Source of the DNA: Spirochaetales bacterium
GTDB taxonomy: Bacteria; Spirochaetota; Spirochaetia; JC444; Marispirochaetaceae
Reading direction: 5' to 3'
Length of the DNA stretch: 45,994 bases
Assembly: GCA_016935695.1 (NCBI GenBank)
Contig: JAFGQL010000073.1
Coordinates: forward strand, 1-45,994
Shown: positions 24,426 to 34,822 of the stretch, piece after piece
Numbering within the stretch: position 1 is the first letter of the stretch
How the letters are laid out: every line of letters begins with the position of its first letter
Program-made: the position numbers and the translations under genes
The notes under the pieces: generated by a model
What the model was told of the DNA's origin: nothing
Databases searched by the model: none
Seen by the model: only the letters and a program-made list of their open reading frames with translations

Positions 24426-25187
24426 TCAGGCTATAATGACTTTAATTCCAAAAGACTCGAATCTGATCTTGTCCTCTTCTTTTATGCCAGAATCAGTTAT
24501 CATATGGTTAATTTTATTCAAAACGTTCAGGGCTGCAAACGCAGGACGGTTTATTTTAGTCGAGTCAACAAGCAGGAACACTTCCCTGGAAGATTCTATC
24601 ATCGCTCTTTTTACAGGCAGATCGCTGAACCCAGGATACGTCAATCCGTCATCGAATGTAATACCTGCGGCAGCCAGGAATAATTGATCGACGTGCATGT
24701 TATTAAAGTACACAGCAGCCCTGTCACCTGTTAGAGACAATGTCGGAGCTTTGAATTCTCCGCCCGTCATATGGACTTCTATTCCGGGTTCGGCACCAAG
24801 AATAAGGGCAATATTCAAACTATTCGTAATTACCCGTAATTCCTTTTTCTGAACAAGCATTTTTGACATTTCGGTGACCGTGGTTCCGGAGTCGAGAATT
24901 ATCGAGGTTTGCGGTTTTACAAACTCCGCAGCCTTTTTCCCGATCCTGCTTTTCAGCTCAATGTTTTCCATATGTACAAGAGACAGGCTCTTTACACTGT
25001 CCGGAATCGTTTTAAGGTATGCACCGCCGTGATCTCTGGCGATTTCTCCGGCCGATTCTATTTTGTCGAGGTCCTGACGGATTGTCGGTTCGGAAACATT
25101 AAACAGTTTGCTTAAATTACTTACCCGTACACTCCCGTTCTCTCTGATCAATTCGATAATTTTGTCTCTTCGTTGTTCTGCAAACAT
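24426..25187 (-). CDS. DeoR-family transcriptional regulator
   Basis: The start is placed at ATG 25187 (MFAEQRRDKIIELIRENGSV), which has AGGAG 8 bases upstream and the normal DeoR N-terminus. The frame runs on to 25334 with a 49-residue tail that has no family counterpart. The winged HTH (VRVSNLSKLFNVSEPTIRQD) is followed by the DeoR sugar-phosphate sensor domain (ILDSGTTVTEMSK, ITNSLNIA, DGLTYPGFSDLPVKRAMI). Such proteins repress sugar operons and release DNA on binding a phosphorylated intermediate. It probably controls the divergent island operons. Confidence 0.85.
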   Translation of the reverse strand: MFAEQRRDKIIELIRENGSVRVSNLSKLFNVSEPTIRQDLDKIESAGEIARDHGGAYLKTIPDSVKSLSLVHMENIELKSRIGKKAAEFVKPQTSIILDSGTTVTEMSKMLVQKKELRVITNSLNIALILGAEPGIEVHMTGGEFKAPTLSLTGDRAAVYFNNMHVDQLFLAAAGITFDDGLTYPGFSDLPVKRAMIESSREVFLLVDSTKINRPAFAALNVLNKINHMITDSGIKEEDKIRFESFGIKVIIA

Positions 25188-25351
25188 CTGCCCAGCTCCT
25201 GAATCAAGGGATATTCCCGGCTTAAACGCTTTGGGAGCATTTTGTACTGAGGGAATATTGTCATCATTATATTTCACACCCATGAAATCATCAACATGAC
25301 CTGCAGAAAGTGAAAGCTGTCTATTAGCATCCATTTATCATATCCCGACCC

Positions 25352-26836
25352 TCATTTTTGCTCTTCAAGAATGGAATACCATTTAAAGTAGCTGCGCTTG
25401 ATTTGTTCATTTTCATTTGAGTGGATAAGCTCATAAGCTTCATCCCGAACAATTAACTCCTCCATTGACTTGTATATTCCTGTATTCAGTCCGGCAAGAA
25501 AGGCGGCGCCCAAGGCCGAGGCTTCACCTAACCTGCACCGCATTATCTTTGCATTATTTAAATCGGCAAGTGCCCGGGTGACAAATGTGCTGGATGAAAC
25601 ACCCCCGTCTATCTTCAGGGAAGTCAATACGATGCCGCTGTCTTTTTCCATCGCGCTTAAAACATCAGTGACTTGAAACACGATCGATTCAAGGCCGGCC
25701 CGGATTATATGCCTGTAATCAGTTCCGAAAGTAAGCCCCTGAATGCTTGCTTTTTGGTCCATTTTCCACCATGGCGCGCCCAGGCCCGAGAATGCCGGAA
25801 TGAGAAAAACATTGGCAGTATCCTCAATACTTTCTGCAATTTCGGTAGCCTCTTCTCCAGTCTCAAATAATCCCAGCTTTTTACTAAGCCAATTCAATGT
25901 GGATCCGCAGCTAACAATTATCCCCTCAAGTGCATATGCGATCTCATCTCCAGTGCTCCAGCATATTGTAGAAACCATGGATGTCTTTTCGGGATCAACC
26001 ATAGTTCCGGTATTCAACAATATGGAAGCCCCTGTACCCATGGTAGCTTTCGCCGTTCCTTTCTTGAAACACCGTTCTCCAAACGCGGCAGCATGTGAAT
26101 CCCCTATCATTGCCGTTATTGTAATATCCTCGTTAAAAGCTCCGAAAAAGTCAGTTGTTCCAAAATTATGTGAAGAAGGATGGATTTCCGGTAGATTCAA
26201 TCCGGAAAGGTTATATCTTTCAAGAATTTCTTGATCCCATCTCAATTCACGCAGATTGAATAACAATGTTCTTGATGCGTTTGTATAATCGGTTTTATAT
26301 GATTTCCCGCCGGTCAGCTTATATAAAAGCCAGGTATCAACCGTACCGAAATATGCTTCTCCATTATCAACAGCAGATTTTATCTTTTCATCATTTCTGT
26401 AAAGCCATATCAGTTTTGTTCCTGAGAAATAGGGATCAAGGAATAAGCCAGTTTTTTTTCTTAAAAAGGGTTCCTCTTCATTTTCATGCAGTTCGCGGCA
26501 TATTGACACGGATCGTTTACACTGCCAGACGACAGCATTAGTCAGAGGATTTCCCTTCTTGTCCCAAACCAGAAAGGTTTCTCTCTGGTTTGAAATTCCG
26601 CAGCAGGAAATATCGGACAAATTATAATCTTTTGTTTCCAGTTCTTCACATGCATTTTTCACTGCAGAGATAACACTTGAAAATAATTCTTCCGGGTCCT
26701 GTTCTACAAATCCTTCTTGCGGAAACGAAGTTCTTAATGGAGATCTTCCGTCACAGAGGATATCTCCTTCCCGGTTGAATACTATGGCTTTGGAACCGCT
26801 GGTTCCCTGATCAACCGCCAGTATTAGCTCAGCCAT
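25352..26836 (-). CDS. FGGY-family carbohydrate kinase (candidate apulose kinase)
   Basis: The 494-residue protein has the FGGY fold: phosphate-binding DQGTSGSKAIVF near residue 8, CCGISNQRETFLVWDK near 83, and the C-terminal ADP site with KIDGGVSSSTFVTRALADL and GEASALGAAFLAG. The family phosphorylates ketoses or polyols such as xylulose, glycerol and apulose. Its start overlaps the transketolase C-subunit stop by 8 bases. In the island context it could make apulose 4-phosphate, the substrate for the transketolase encoded beside it. Glycerol or xylulose cannot be excluded from sequence alone. Confidence 0.82.
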   Translation of the reverse strand: MAELILAVDQGTSGSKAIVFNREGDILCDGRSPLRTSFPQEGFVEQDPEELFSSVISAVKNACEELETKDYNLSDISCCGISNQRETFLVWDKKGNPLTNAVVWQCKRSVSICRELHENEEEPFLRKKTGLFLDPYFSGTKLIWLYRNDEKIKSAVDNGEAYFGTVDTWLLYKLTGGKSYKTDYTNASRTLLFNLRELRWDQEILERYNLSGLNLPEIHPSSHNFGTTDFFGAFNEDITITAMIGDSHAAAFGERCFKKGTAKATMGTGASILLNTGTMVDPEKTSMVSTICWSTGDEIAYALEGIIVSCGSTLNWLSKKLGLFETGEEATEIAESIEDTANVFLIPAFSGLGAPWWKMDQKASIQGLTFGTDYRHIIRAGLESIVFQVTDVLSAMEKDSGIVLTSLKIDGGVSSSTFVTRALADLNNAKIMRCRLGEASALGAAFLAGLNTGIYKSMEELIVRDEAYELIHSNENEQIKRSYFKWYSILEEQK

Positions 26837-27776
26837 TCTTTGTCCTGTTCAACAATCGAAGCGCTTCCTGAATAATCCCGTCTGAATGCAAATTGTACTC
26901 TTCCTGAATATCTGACCTGGGCGAGGCCGGTGCAAAACTGCCTGCGGGAACGCCTAGTTTCTTAAACTTGCAGCTAAGTCCGTGTTCCAGTACAAGCTCC
27001 GCAACTATCGATCCGATTCCGCCATGAAGGCTGTGCTCTTCCACTGTCAGAACATTACCAGTTTTGCCAATCGACTGCAGTATTCCCTCTGGCTGAAGGG
27101 GCCGTATCGACGGAAGACTGATCACTTCTGCCTGCACACCCTGCTTTTCAAGTTCAGCTGCAGCGGTAAGGGCGGTATGAATCATTGTGCCTAGGACCAC
27201 TATTGTCAGATCGCTTCCCTCTTTAATGACAACAGACTCTCCGGGTACAAACCTGTATCCATCTTTATGTATGTTATCAGCCTTATAACTGTCTAAACGT
27301 ATATAAACCGGACCAATATGGTTTACTGCATAGCGCGTAATCTGTCGTGTTTCCTCGGGGTCTGACGGGACAAAGACCTGAATGTTACCGAAGGACAATG
27401 CAGTCGAGACATCGTCTAGGCAGTGGTGCGTTGGTCCGAGAGACCCGTACGCGAATCCCGGATTTAAACCCACAAGTTTTACATTCGTTTCGGAGTAACA
27501 GATATCATTTTTTACCTGCTCATTTGATCTGCCCATAAGAAATGGCGCAGCATTCGCTGTGACCGGAGTGAACCCTCCCAGAGCCATTCCGGCAGCCATA
27601 CCGATGAGGTTCTGTTCGGCTATACCGACATTTATAACAGCCTCCGGATTATCTTCTAGAAAAGGTTTGATTCTGCAGGTTGAAGTCGAATCGCTGACAA
27701 GTACGACCAACTCCTTGTTTGTCTTTTTTATTTCCCTTAATTCATTTACAAAACTGTCTCTTATCTCTTCTGCCAT
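26829..27776 (-). CDS. Transketolase, C-terminal (pyrimidine-binding) subunit
   Basis: The 315-residue protein contains the transketolase pyrimidine domain, with INVGIAEQNLIGMAAGMA (catalytic E54) and the C-terminal domain (VEEHSLHGGIGSIVAELV). It forms a split transketolase with the upstream N-terminal subunit, 2 bases away. A split transketolase next to a sugar kinase is the arrangement known for apulose-4-phosphate transketolase (AptA/AptB), which gives dihydroxyacetone phosphate and xylulose 5-phosphate. Assignment to apulose is from context. Confidence 0.85.
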   Translation of the reverse strand: MAEEIRDSFVNELREIKKTNKELVVLVSDSTSTCRIKPFLEDNPEAVINVGIAEQNLIGMAAGMALGGFTPVTANAAPFLMGRSNEQVKNDICYSETNVKLVGLNPGFAYGSLGPTHHCLDDVSTALSFGNIQVFVPSDPEETRQITRYAVNHIGPVYIRLDSYKADNIHKDGYRFVPGESVVIKEGSDLTIVVLGTMIHTALTAAAELEKQGVQAEVISLPSIRPLQPEGILQSIGKTGNVLTVEEHSLHGGIGSIVAELVLEHGLSCKFKKLGVPAGSFAPASPRSDIQEEYNLHSDGIIQEALRLLNRTKNG

Positions 27777-27778
27777 AA

Positions 27779-28606
27779 TTATTCCAGTTCCTCTATCGCG
27801 TGTACTAATTCACTACCCACCGGTACTTTGTGGTGCCACTTAGGCTCGTCCTCAATAAATGAGACACCTTTACCTTTGACTGTATTTGCAATTATCACGT
27901 GAGGCTTTTCTTTGACATTCAAAGCCGATGTAACTGCACATACAATCTCTTCAGGCTCATTACCATCTATTTCATGTACATCAAATCCGAAGGCAATAAA
28001 CTTTTCTGCAAGAGGATTAAGCGCCATAATATTCTCAGTCCTGTCACCCAGCTGAAGCCTGTTTCTGTCTACAATGGCAATTAGGTTATCAAGTTTAAAA
28101 TGTGCAGCACTCATTGCCGCTTCCCAATTCGACCCTTCCTGCAGTTCTCCGTCACCAAGCAGAACAAATGTCCGGAATTTCCTCTTTGACATTTTAGCGG
28201 CTAACGCCAATCCCACAGCAACAGAAAAACCATGCCCTAATGCTCCGGTATTAAACTCAACACCTTTGGTCTTCTGTCGTACCGGATGTCCGGGGGTAGG
28301 TGAGTTTTTCTGCAGATAAAGATCCAAATGGCTTTTTTCTATAATTCCTGCCTCGGCCAGAGTACAGTAATATCCGCCTACTCCATGTCCTTTACTTAGA
28401 ATGAATCTGTCTCGGTCGGAATTGGACATATCCACTGGATCATACTTTAATACATTGAAATAAAGAGCGGATAAAATATCTGCTTCAGATAAATCAGCTC
28501 CTGTGTGTCCGGCACCTGCATGATAATTCATGCAGATTACTTTCTTCCGTATATTCTTTGATCGATCTACAATCTCCGGAAAAGCTAAATTAAATGGATT
28601 AACCAT
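27779..28606 (-). CDS. Transketolase, N-terminal (TPP-binding) subunit
   Basis: The 275-residue protein carries the thiamine-diphosphate domain: HAGAGHTGADLSEADILSAL near residue 30, KGHGVGGYY, and the TPP/Mg motif GDGELQEGSNWEAAM at 151 ending in the VDRNRLQ asparagine. It is the first gene of the minus-strand block, with AAGGTGG about 5 bases before its ATG, and it pairs with the C-subunit. It should be cytoplasmic and cleave a ketose phosphate, with apulose 4-phosphate the contextual candidate. Confidence 0.87.
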   Translation of the reverse strand: MVNPFNLAFPEIVDRSKNIRKKVICMNYHAGAGHTGADLSEADILSALYFNVLKYDPVDMSNSDRDRFILSKGHGVGGYYCTLAEAGIIEKSHLDLYLQKNSPTPGHPVRQKTKGVEFNTGALGHGFSVAVGLALAAKMSKRKFRTFVLLGDGELQEGSNWEAAMSAAHFKLDNLIAIVDRNRLQLGDRTENIMALNPLAEKFIAFGFDVHEIDGNEPEEIVCAVTSALNVKEKPHVIIANTVKGKGVSFIEDEPKWHHKVPVGSELVHAIEELE

Positions 28607-29807
<1,201 letters not shown>

Positions 29808-29838
29808 AAAAAGAGCCAAACGACAGAAACAGTTTTAT

Positions 29839-29865
29839 GAAGAGGCAGCGATTTGCTGCCTCTTC
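29839..29865 (+). promoter_or_regulatory. Intercistronic stem-loop after the binding-protein gene
   Basis: A perfect 11-bp stem (GAAGAGGCAGC/GCTGCCTCTTC, loop GATTT) lies 31 bases after the stop. No T run follows, so it is not a good terminator. It more likely stabilises the binding-protein mRNA or limits read-through to the less abundant ATPase and permease. Confidence 0.65.
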
Positions 29866-29948
29866 AAATAATGTAATTCGAAATGAAGCATTAAATAAAT
29901 AACATATGATTTTTTTGCTCAGAGATTTTTAAAGGAGCAGGCGTATCA

Positions 29949-30695
29949 ATGAACAAAATAATTGTCTTTTCTCATGAAAAGCTTCTTCGGACAATTCATT
30001 CAAAGAAATCTAGCATTATTTCTTTAATCATGCTGACATCTTTATATCTGCTACTTTGCACAATGCCTACTTCCTGCAAAGTAGTAAAACTGGATAAAAA
30101 AGAACGATCCGATAATAAAATCCAGATTTATTTCGATGACGACTCATTTGACGCCGCCGCAATTGTCAATTCCCACTGGAATGATAAATTATTACCCTAT
30201 TATCTAAATAAGGCCGCTGAATTAAGCATTCTGCTAGAAGAAGCAGCAACTGATCCAAAAGCAGCCAGTGAAAAGTACGCCTATTCGGAAACAGAAGAAA
30301 ATACGACTTATAATTTTATTGTAAAAGGCAAAGGCATAATCATAAGCGCTAATACAGAATCCAGGGCATCGACAATAGATGTTGATCTGACTCCCTGTGA
30401 CGGGAAAGCCGATGTGACAGTGCAAATCGGACCGGTTATCAAGCATACATCTGTAAGAGATGCATATCCCCTTTTATCCTATGCCGACTTTAATACCCAG
30501 CTTGAATGGGCGAGTATTAAGAATGAAATAAACAAAACCGTTTACACACGGGTATTGAAACATATCGACCGCGAATCGCTTATAAACAAGAAAGTTACGT
30601 TTTTCGGGGCGTTTACGCTGCAGACCAAAACAGATTTCAGCACAATCCTGATAACCCCGGTAAAACTTGACATATCAGAGGTAGAAGAAAATTGA
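29949..30695 (+). CDS. DUF2291 periplasmic lipoprotein of sugar ABC operons
   Basis: The 248-residue protein has a basic N-terminus, a hydrophobic stretch (IISLIMLTSLYLLLC) and a lipobox-like TMPTSC. The body follows the DUF2291 pattern: NSHWNDKLLPYYLNKAAELS, a YNFIVKGKGII strand, and the hallmark IGPVIKHTSVRDAYPLLSY. This family is found beside ribose-type transporters but has no proven role; it may assist substrate delivery. It is coupled to the ATPase gene by a TTGA overlap. Confidence 0.75.
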   Translation: MNKIIVFSHEKLLRTIHSKKSSIISLIMLTSLYLLLCTMPTSCKVVKLDKKERSDNKIQIYFDDDSFDAAAIVNSHWNDKLLPYYLNKAAELSILLEEAATDPKAASEKYAYSETEENTTYNFIVKGKGIIISANTESRASTIDVDLTPCDGKADVTVQIGPVIKHTSVRDAYPLLSYADFNTQLEWASIKNEINKTVYTRVLKHIDRESLINKKVTFFGAFTLQTKTDFSTILITPVKLDISEVEEN

Positions 30696-32251
30696 CAGAC
30701 GTAAGAAACAAAGAAAACGGGACAAAAGATAAAATCGTCCTGCGAACCAGAAACATAACAAAGATATATCCTGGAACAGTTGCCCTTGACGATATAGATT
30801 TCAATGTATATTTGGGGAAAGTAAATGTACTTGTCGGCGAGAACGGCGCCGGGAAATCCACTTTGATGAAAATCCTTGCGGGTATAGAACATCCGACACG
30901 GGGAGAAATCCTTCTCAAAGACACGGAAGTAAATTTCAAATCATCCAGGGATGCTTCTGAGGCAGGAATAGGGATCATTCACCAGGAGCTGAACCTGTTC
31001 GCCAACCTTAATGTGTCTGAGAACATTTTTATCGGCAGGGAAAAATCCCGATACGGTTATATAGACCATAGAGCACAGGAAGAAGCGGCAGTAAACGCTC
31101 TAAAAAGGCTTGAGCACAGGATTGATCCGAAAACCCTGGTTAAAAACCTGAGAATAGGAGAACAACAGATAGTCGAAATCGCGAAAACACTGCTTCAGGA
31201 ATCCGATATCCTGATAATGGACGAACCTACTTCCGCCCTGAGTAATGAAGAAGTGGAGGTCCTTTTTCAAATCATTGACGATTTAAAAAAACATCACGTA
31301 TCCATAATTTACATAAGCCACAGAATGGATGAACTCCTCAGGATAGGCGACTACATAACCGTGCTGCGGGACGGACATAAAATCGCAGAAGCCCCAATGA
31401 AAGATATCGATCTCCCCTGGATAATAGAACAAATGGTCGGGAAAAACGATACATCTACATTGGTAAAAAAAGGAATAACAGAACTGCGTGATGTGGCGTT
31501 GAAAGTAGAGAACTTATCGCTTCCCAAGAAAGAAGGCGGCTTCCTCCTTAAAAATGTTTCATTCTCACTCAGGTCAGGGGAGATACTTGGCTTATATGGA
31601 TTGCGTGGTGCAGGCCGAACCGAACTGCTTGAATGCCTTTTCGGCCTGCATAAGAACACTACCGGCAATATCACCCTCGACGGAGAATTAATAAAAAATG
31701 AAGATATAAACCAACGGATCAGAAAGGGAATAACCTTAGTACCCGAGGACAGACAGAGAGAAGGCTTATGCACAAACCTATCGGTCATGAAAAATACTAC
31801 CCTTGCGAGTCTGTATAATATGACAAAAGGATTTCATCTGATAAAGCGCAAAGAAAGTGAGGCAACAAATCAAAAGATAAAGGAATTATCTGTGAAGGTG
31901 GCTGATTACAATCTACTTATCAGTTCTTTAAGCGGAGGGAATCAGCAGAAAGTAATTGTCGGAAAAAGTCTGCTGACAAACCCGAAAGTTCTGCTGTTGG
32001 ATGAGCCAACGAGGGGTATAGATGTCGCAGCCAAGGGAGATATCTTCAACATAATGTGCGACCTGGCTAACCAGGGATATGCAATTATATTTGTAGCTTC
32101 TGAACTCAAAGAAATAATGTCCGTTTCAGACCGCATTATAGTCATGTCAAAGGGGAAAATAACCGGAGGCTTCCCGATCACGGAAGCTAGCGAAGAAGCA
32201 CTCGTTACCGCTTCTGCCGCCGGACACGGAATCGATCACGGTTCCGATTGA
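30692..32251 (+). CDS. Sugar ABC transporter ATP-binding protein (RbsA-like, double ATPase)
   Basis: The 519-residue protein has two ABC domains. The first has Walker A GENGAGKST at 49-57, a signature region LRIGEQQIVEIAKTL and Walker B ILIMDEPTSAL. The second has the usual degenerate Walker A (GLRGAGRTELLE), signature LSGGNQQKV and Walker B LLLDEPTRGID. It powers monosaccharide import with the permease that follows. Translation starts at TTG 30692, overlapping the DUF2291 stop. An RbsA or MglA substrate label is not warranted by sequence. Confidence 0.93.
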   Translation: MTDVRNKENGTKDKIVLRTRNITKIYPGTVALDDIDFNVYLGKVNVLVGENGAGKSTLMKILAGIEHPTRGEILLKDTEVNFKSSRDASEAGIGIIHQELNLFANLNVSENIFIGREKSRYGYIDHRAQEEAAVNALKRLEHRIDPKTLVKNLRIGEQQIVEIAKTLLQESDILIMDEPTSALSNEEVEVLFQIIDDLKKHHVSIIYISHRMDELLRIGDYITVLRDGHKIAEAPMKDIDLPWIIEQMVGKNDTSTLVKKGITELRDVALKVENLSLPKKEGGFLLKNVSFSLRSGEILGLYGLRGAGRTELLECLFGLHKNTTGNITLDGELIKNEDINQRIRKGITLVPEDRQREGLCTNLSVMKNTTLASLYNMTKGFHLIKRKESEATNQKIKELSVKVADYNLLISSLSGGNQQKVIVGKSLLTNPKVLLLDEPTRGIDVAAKGDIFNIMCDLANQGYAIIFVASELKEIMSVSDRIIVMSKGKITGGFPITEASEEALVTASAAGHGIDHGSD

Positions 32252-32292
32252 GTACTACCTGCAAAAACAAGGAACAACGGGAGAAAACAACT

Positions 32293-33375
32293 ATGAAACA
32301 AAAAGACTTATCACCTGGATTGGGGACAACTTCAGGCAAAGTCACGATGGGTATGTTGCTGCTGAAATTGAGAACATTAATCGCACTTATAATTTTGTTG
32401 ATAGTATTCGGGCTCACTGCGCAAAATTTCTTTACAGCCGGTAACATCATTATTATGCTGAAACATGCGGCTGTTGCAGCTTTTTTGGGAATTGGTATGA
32501 CCTTTGTCATCATTACCGGCGGAATTGACTTGTCGGTAGGCTCTATTGTCGGGCTGTGCGGAATGATCGCCGGCGGTCTCATTTATGAAGGTCTTACGCT
32601 TGAGCTGTTCGGTGTCATTATTTATTTTCATCCGCTGATGGTTATTATAATAACACTGTTACTCGGGGCATTAATAGGGGCAGTCAACGGCATAGTAATT
32701 ACAAAATTCAAGGTAACGCCGTTTATCGCTACCCTCGGAATGTACTATGCCGCACGCGGACTGGCAAACATTAGAACCGGAGGAATGACATTCCCAAACC
32801 TATCCGGAGATCCGGCCCTTGGAACAGATGGTTTTCCAGTACTGGGTTCCGGGACAGTATTCGGAATTCCACTCATTATCTGGATATTGATTGCAGTTGC
32901 AGCCGGGGCCATATATATGTCAAGGAAAACTCCCTTAGGGCGTCACATATATGCAATAGGGGGAAACGAAAAGGCTGCAAAGCTGTCAGGGATACGCGTC
33001 CATCGAGTAAAAATTTTCGTTTATATGTTTTCCGGATTCTGTTCTGCTATCGCAGGCTTAATATGGGCGTCCCAGCTGAACGCTGCGCATCCCGGCATAG
33101 GAACTGGTTTCGAACTGAACGCCATTGCGGCGGCAGTTCTGGGCGGCACATCAATGTCGGGAGGATTCGGGACAATCGGGGGAACGGTTATTGGCGCTCT
33201 GGTAATCGGTGTACTTAGCGATGGAATGGTGATGGTCGGCATAGACGCATTCTGGCAAAATGTAATAAAGGGCGTCGTAATTGTAGTTGCTGTTATAATA
33301 GATCAAATGCAGCAGTCAATGAAGGTAAAGTCTGTAGAACGAACAGACAGGACAAACGAAAAGGAAACAGCCTGA
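32293..33375 (+). CDS. Sugar ABC transporter permease (RbsC-like)
   Basis: The start is ATG 32293, with GGGAG 9 bases upstream; a TTG at 32248 overlapping the ATPase stop is the alternative. The roughly 360-residue protein has about 8-10 membrane helices with the family signatures GMTFVIITGGIDLSVGSIVGL near residue 75 and GGNEKAAKLSGIRVHRVKI near 220, plus a loop with AVLGGTSMSGGFGTIGG. It forms the membrane channel for the sugar importer. Its stop overlaps the next ATG by one base. Confidence 0.92.
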   Translation: MKQKDLSPGLGTTSGKVTMGMLLLKLRTLIALIILLIVFGLTAQNFFTAGNIIIMLKHAAVAAFLGIGMTFVIITGGIDLSVGSIVGLCGMIAGGLIYEGLTLELFGVIIYFHPLMVIIITLLLGALIGAVNGIVITKFKVTPFIATLGMYYAARGLANIRTGGMTFPNLSGDPALGTDGFPVLGSGTVFGIPLIIWILIAVAAGAIYMSRKTPLGRHIYAIGGNEKAAKLSGIRVHRVKIFVYMFSGFCSAIAGLIWASQLNAAHPGIGTGFELNAIAAAVLGGTSMSGGFGTIGGTVIGALVIGVLSDGMVMVGIDAFWQNVIKGVVIVVAVIIDQMQQSMKVKSVERTDRTNEKETA

Positions 33376-34811
33376 TGAAAAGAAAAGAAATGACTTTCGG
33401 TGTAATAGTCAGCACAAGAGGATTCTTTAACCCTGAGCTTGCCAGGGGAGGACGAAAAGATATACTGGACGTTCTTGATAAGAAAGGATACAGGCATGTA
33501 ATTCTACCGGTCGATGCCACTCCTACCGGTGTAGTCGAAGGCTATGAAGATGCCAAAAAATGCGCTGCACTGTTTAAAGAAAACAGAGATGTGATAGACG
33601 GTATTATTGTGATACTCCCAAATTTCGGAGACGAAATAGGAATTGCAAATGCTATCAAACTGTCAGAGTTGAATGTCCCTGTTCTTGTACAGGCTTCAAA
33701 CGATCACAACGACAAGGTGGATGTGCTTCACCGACGGGATGCGTTTTGCGGAAAAATATCAGTCTGTAACAATCTCTACCAGTACAATATTCCATTCACA
33801 AATACATCGCTGCACACATGTGATATTACTTCGGAGACCTTCAGTAGAGATATAGACCGTTTCGCCGCCGTCTGCAGGATCGTGAAAGGCGTCAGCAAAA
33901 TGAGAATTGGAGCCATTGGTGCAAGACCTGCAGCGTTTCAGACCGTCAGATTCTCAGAGAAGCTTCTTCAAAAATTCGGGATAACGGTTGTCCCTGTCGA
34001 TCTCTCGGAAATGATTTCCGCTGCAAACGCTCTCGATGCTGAACATCCCGCAGTAAAAGCAAAGATTGAGAGTATCAGTGCCTACGGTACTATAGAAAAC
34101 CATATAAAAAATGAAGAGGTTGTCAGACAGGCAAAATTGTCTGTGGCGATTGATCAATTCGTTGCCCAAAACGAGCTTGATGCAACCGCGATACAATGCT
34201 GGGAGAGTATACAGAACAACTATGGATGCGCCACCTGCCTTTCGATGAGCATGATGGGCGAGAACGGTCTTCCATCGGCCTGCGAGATGGATATCTCGGG
34301 GGCTGTTTCCATGTACATACTTCGCCTTGCCGCCGAGAAAGCCTCCGGATTCCTCGACTGGAATAATAACTTTGATTATGAAAGAGAGATCTGCGTCTGC
34401 ACCCACTGCAGTAATTACCCGGCGAGTTTCATGGGCAATCCCGTGAAGATCGGGCAGCTGGATATTCTGGGCAACACTTTTGGGAAAGAAAAATGTTTTG
34501 GAGCAATTAAAGGAAAAGTGGCTCCCGGAGATATGACATACTTCAGGATATCCACCGATGACTGCAAAGGTACAATTAAGGCATACGGCGGCGAGGGAGA
34601 GTTTACGAATGACCCCTATGGTATGGACGGAGGAATCGCGGTCTGTAAAATTCCCGGCTTGAACAGCTTGATGGAACATGTATGCCGTGAAGGATTCGAA
34701 CATCATGTCTCGATGGTAAGGGGACACCATGGAGCAATTATCGAGGAAGCCCTCACCCGTTATCTGAACTGGGATTATACCGGGTTTTGCAGAATAATGG
34801 GAACCAAATAA
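33375..34811 (+). CDS. L-fucose/L-arabinose isomerase-like protein (candidate sugar isomerase)
   Basis: The 478-residue protein has the AraA/FucI fold: an N-terminal alpha/beta part with FGVIVSTRGFFNPELARGG, and a C-terminal metal-isomerase part with QCWESIQNNYGCATCLSMSM, SACEMDISGAVSMY and a late MVRGHHG. Conserved E, D and H positions that bind Mn appear present. It likely interconverts an aldose and ketose, and is the natural candidate for D-apiose to D-apulose here. I do not know whether published apiose isomerases belong to this family, so this is inference. It is coupled to the permease. Confidence 0.78.
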   Translation: MKRKEMTFGVIVSTRGFFNPELARGGRKDILDVLDKKGYRHVILPVDATPTGVVEGYEDAKKCAALFKENRDVIDGIIVILPNFGDEIGIANAIKLSELNVPVLVQASNDHNDKVDVLHRRDAFCGKISVCNNLYQYNIPFTNTSLHTCDITSETFSRDIDRFAAVCRIVKGVSKMRIGAIGARPAAFQTVRFSEKLLQKFGITVVPVDLSEMISAANALDAEHPAVKAKIESISAYGTIENHIKNEEVVRQAKLSVAIDQFVAQNELDATAIQCWESIQNNYGCATCLSMSMMGENGLPSACEMDISGAVSMYILRLAAEKASGFLDWNNNFDYEREICVCTHCSNYPASFMGNPVKIGQLDILGNTFGKEKCFGAIKGKVAPGDMTYFRISTDDCKGTIKAYGGEGEFTNDPYGMDGGIAVCKIPGLNSLMEHVCREGFEHHVSMVRGHHGAIIEEALTRYLNWDYTGFCRIMGTK

Positions 34812-34822
34812 GGAGTCTGATT

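Noticed and set aside
25188-25334. N-terminal 49-residue extension of the DeoR regulator
   Set aside because: No ribosome site before ATG 25334 and no family counterpart, whereas ATG 25187 has AGGAG at ideal spacing.
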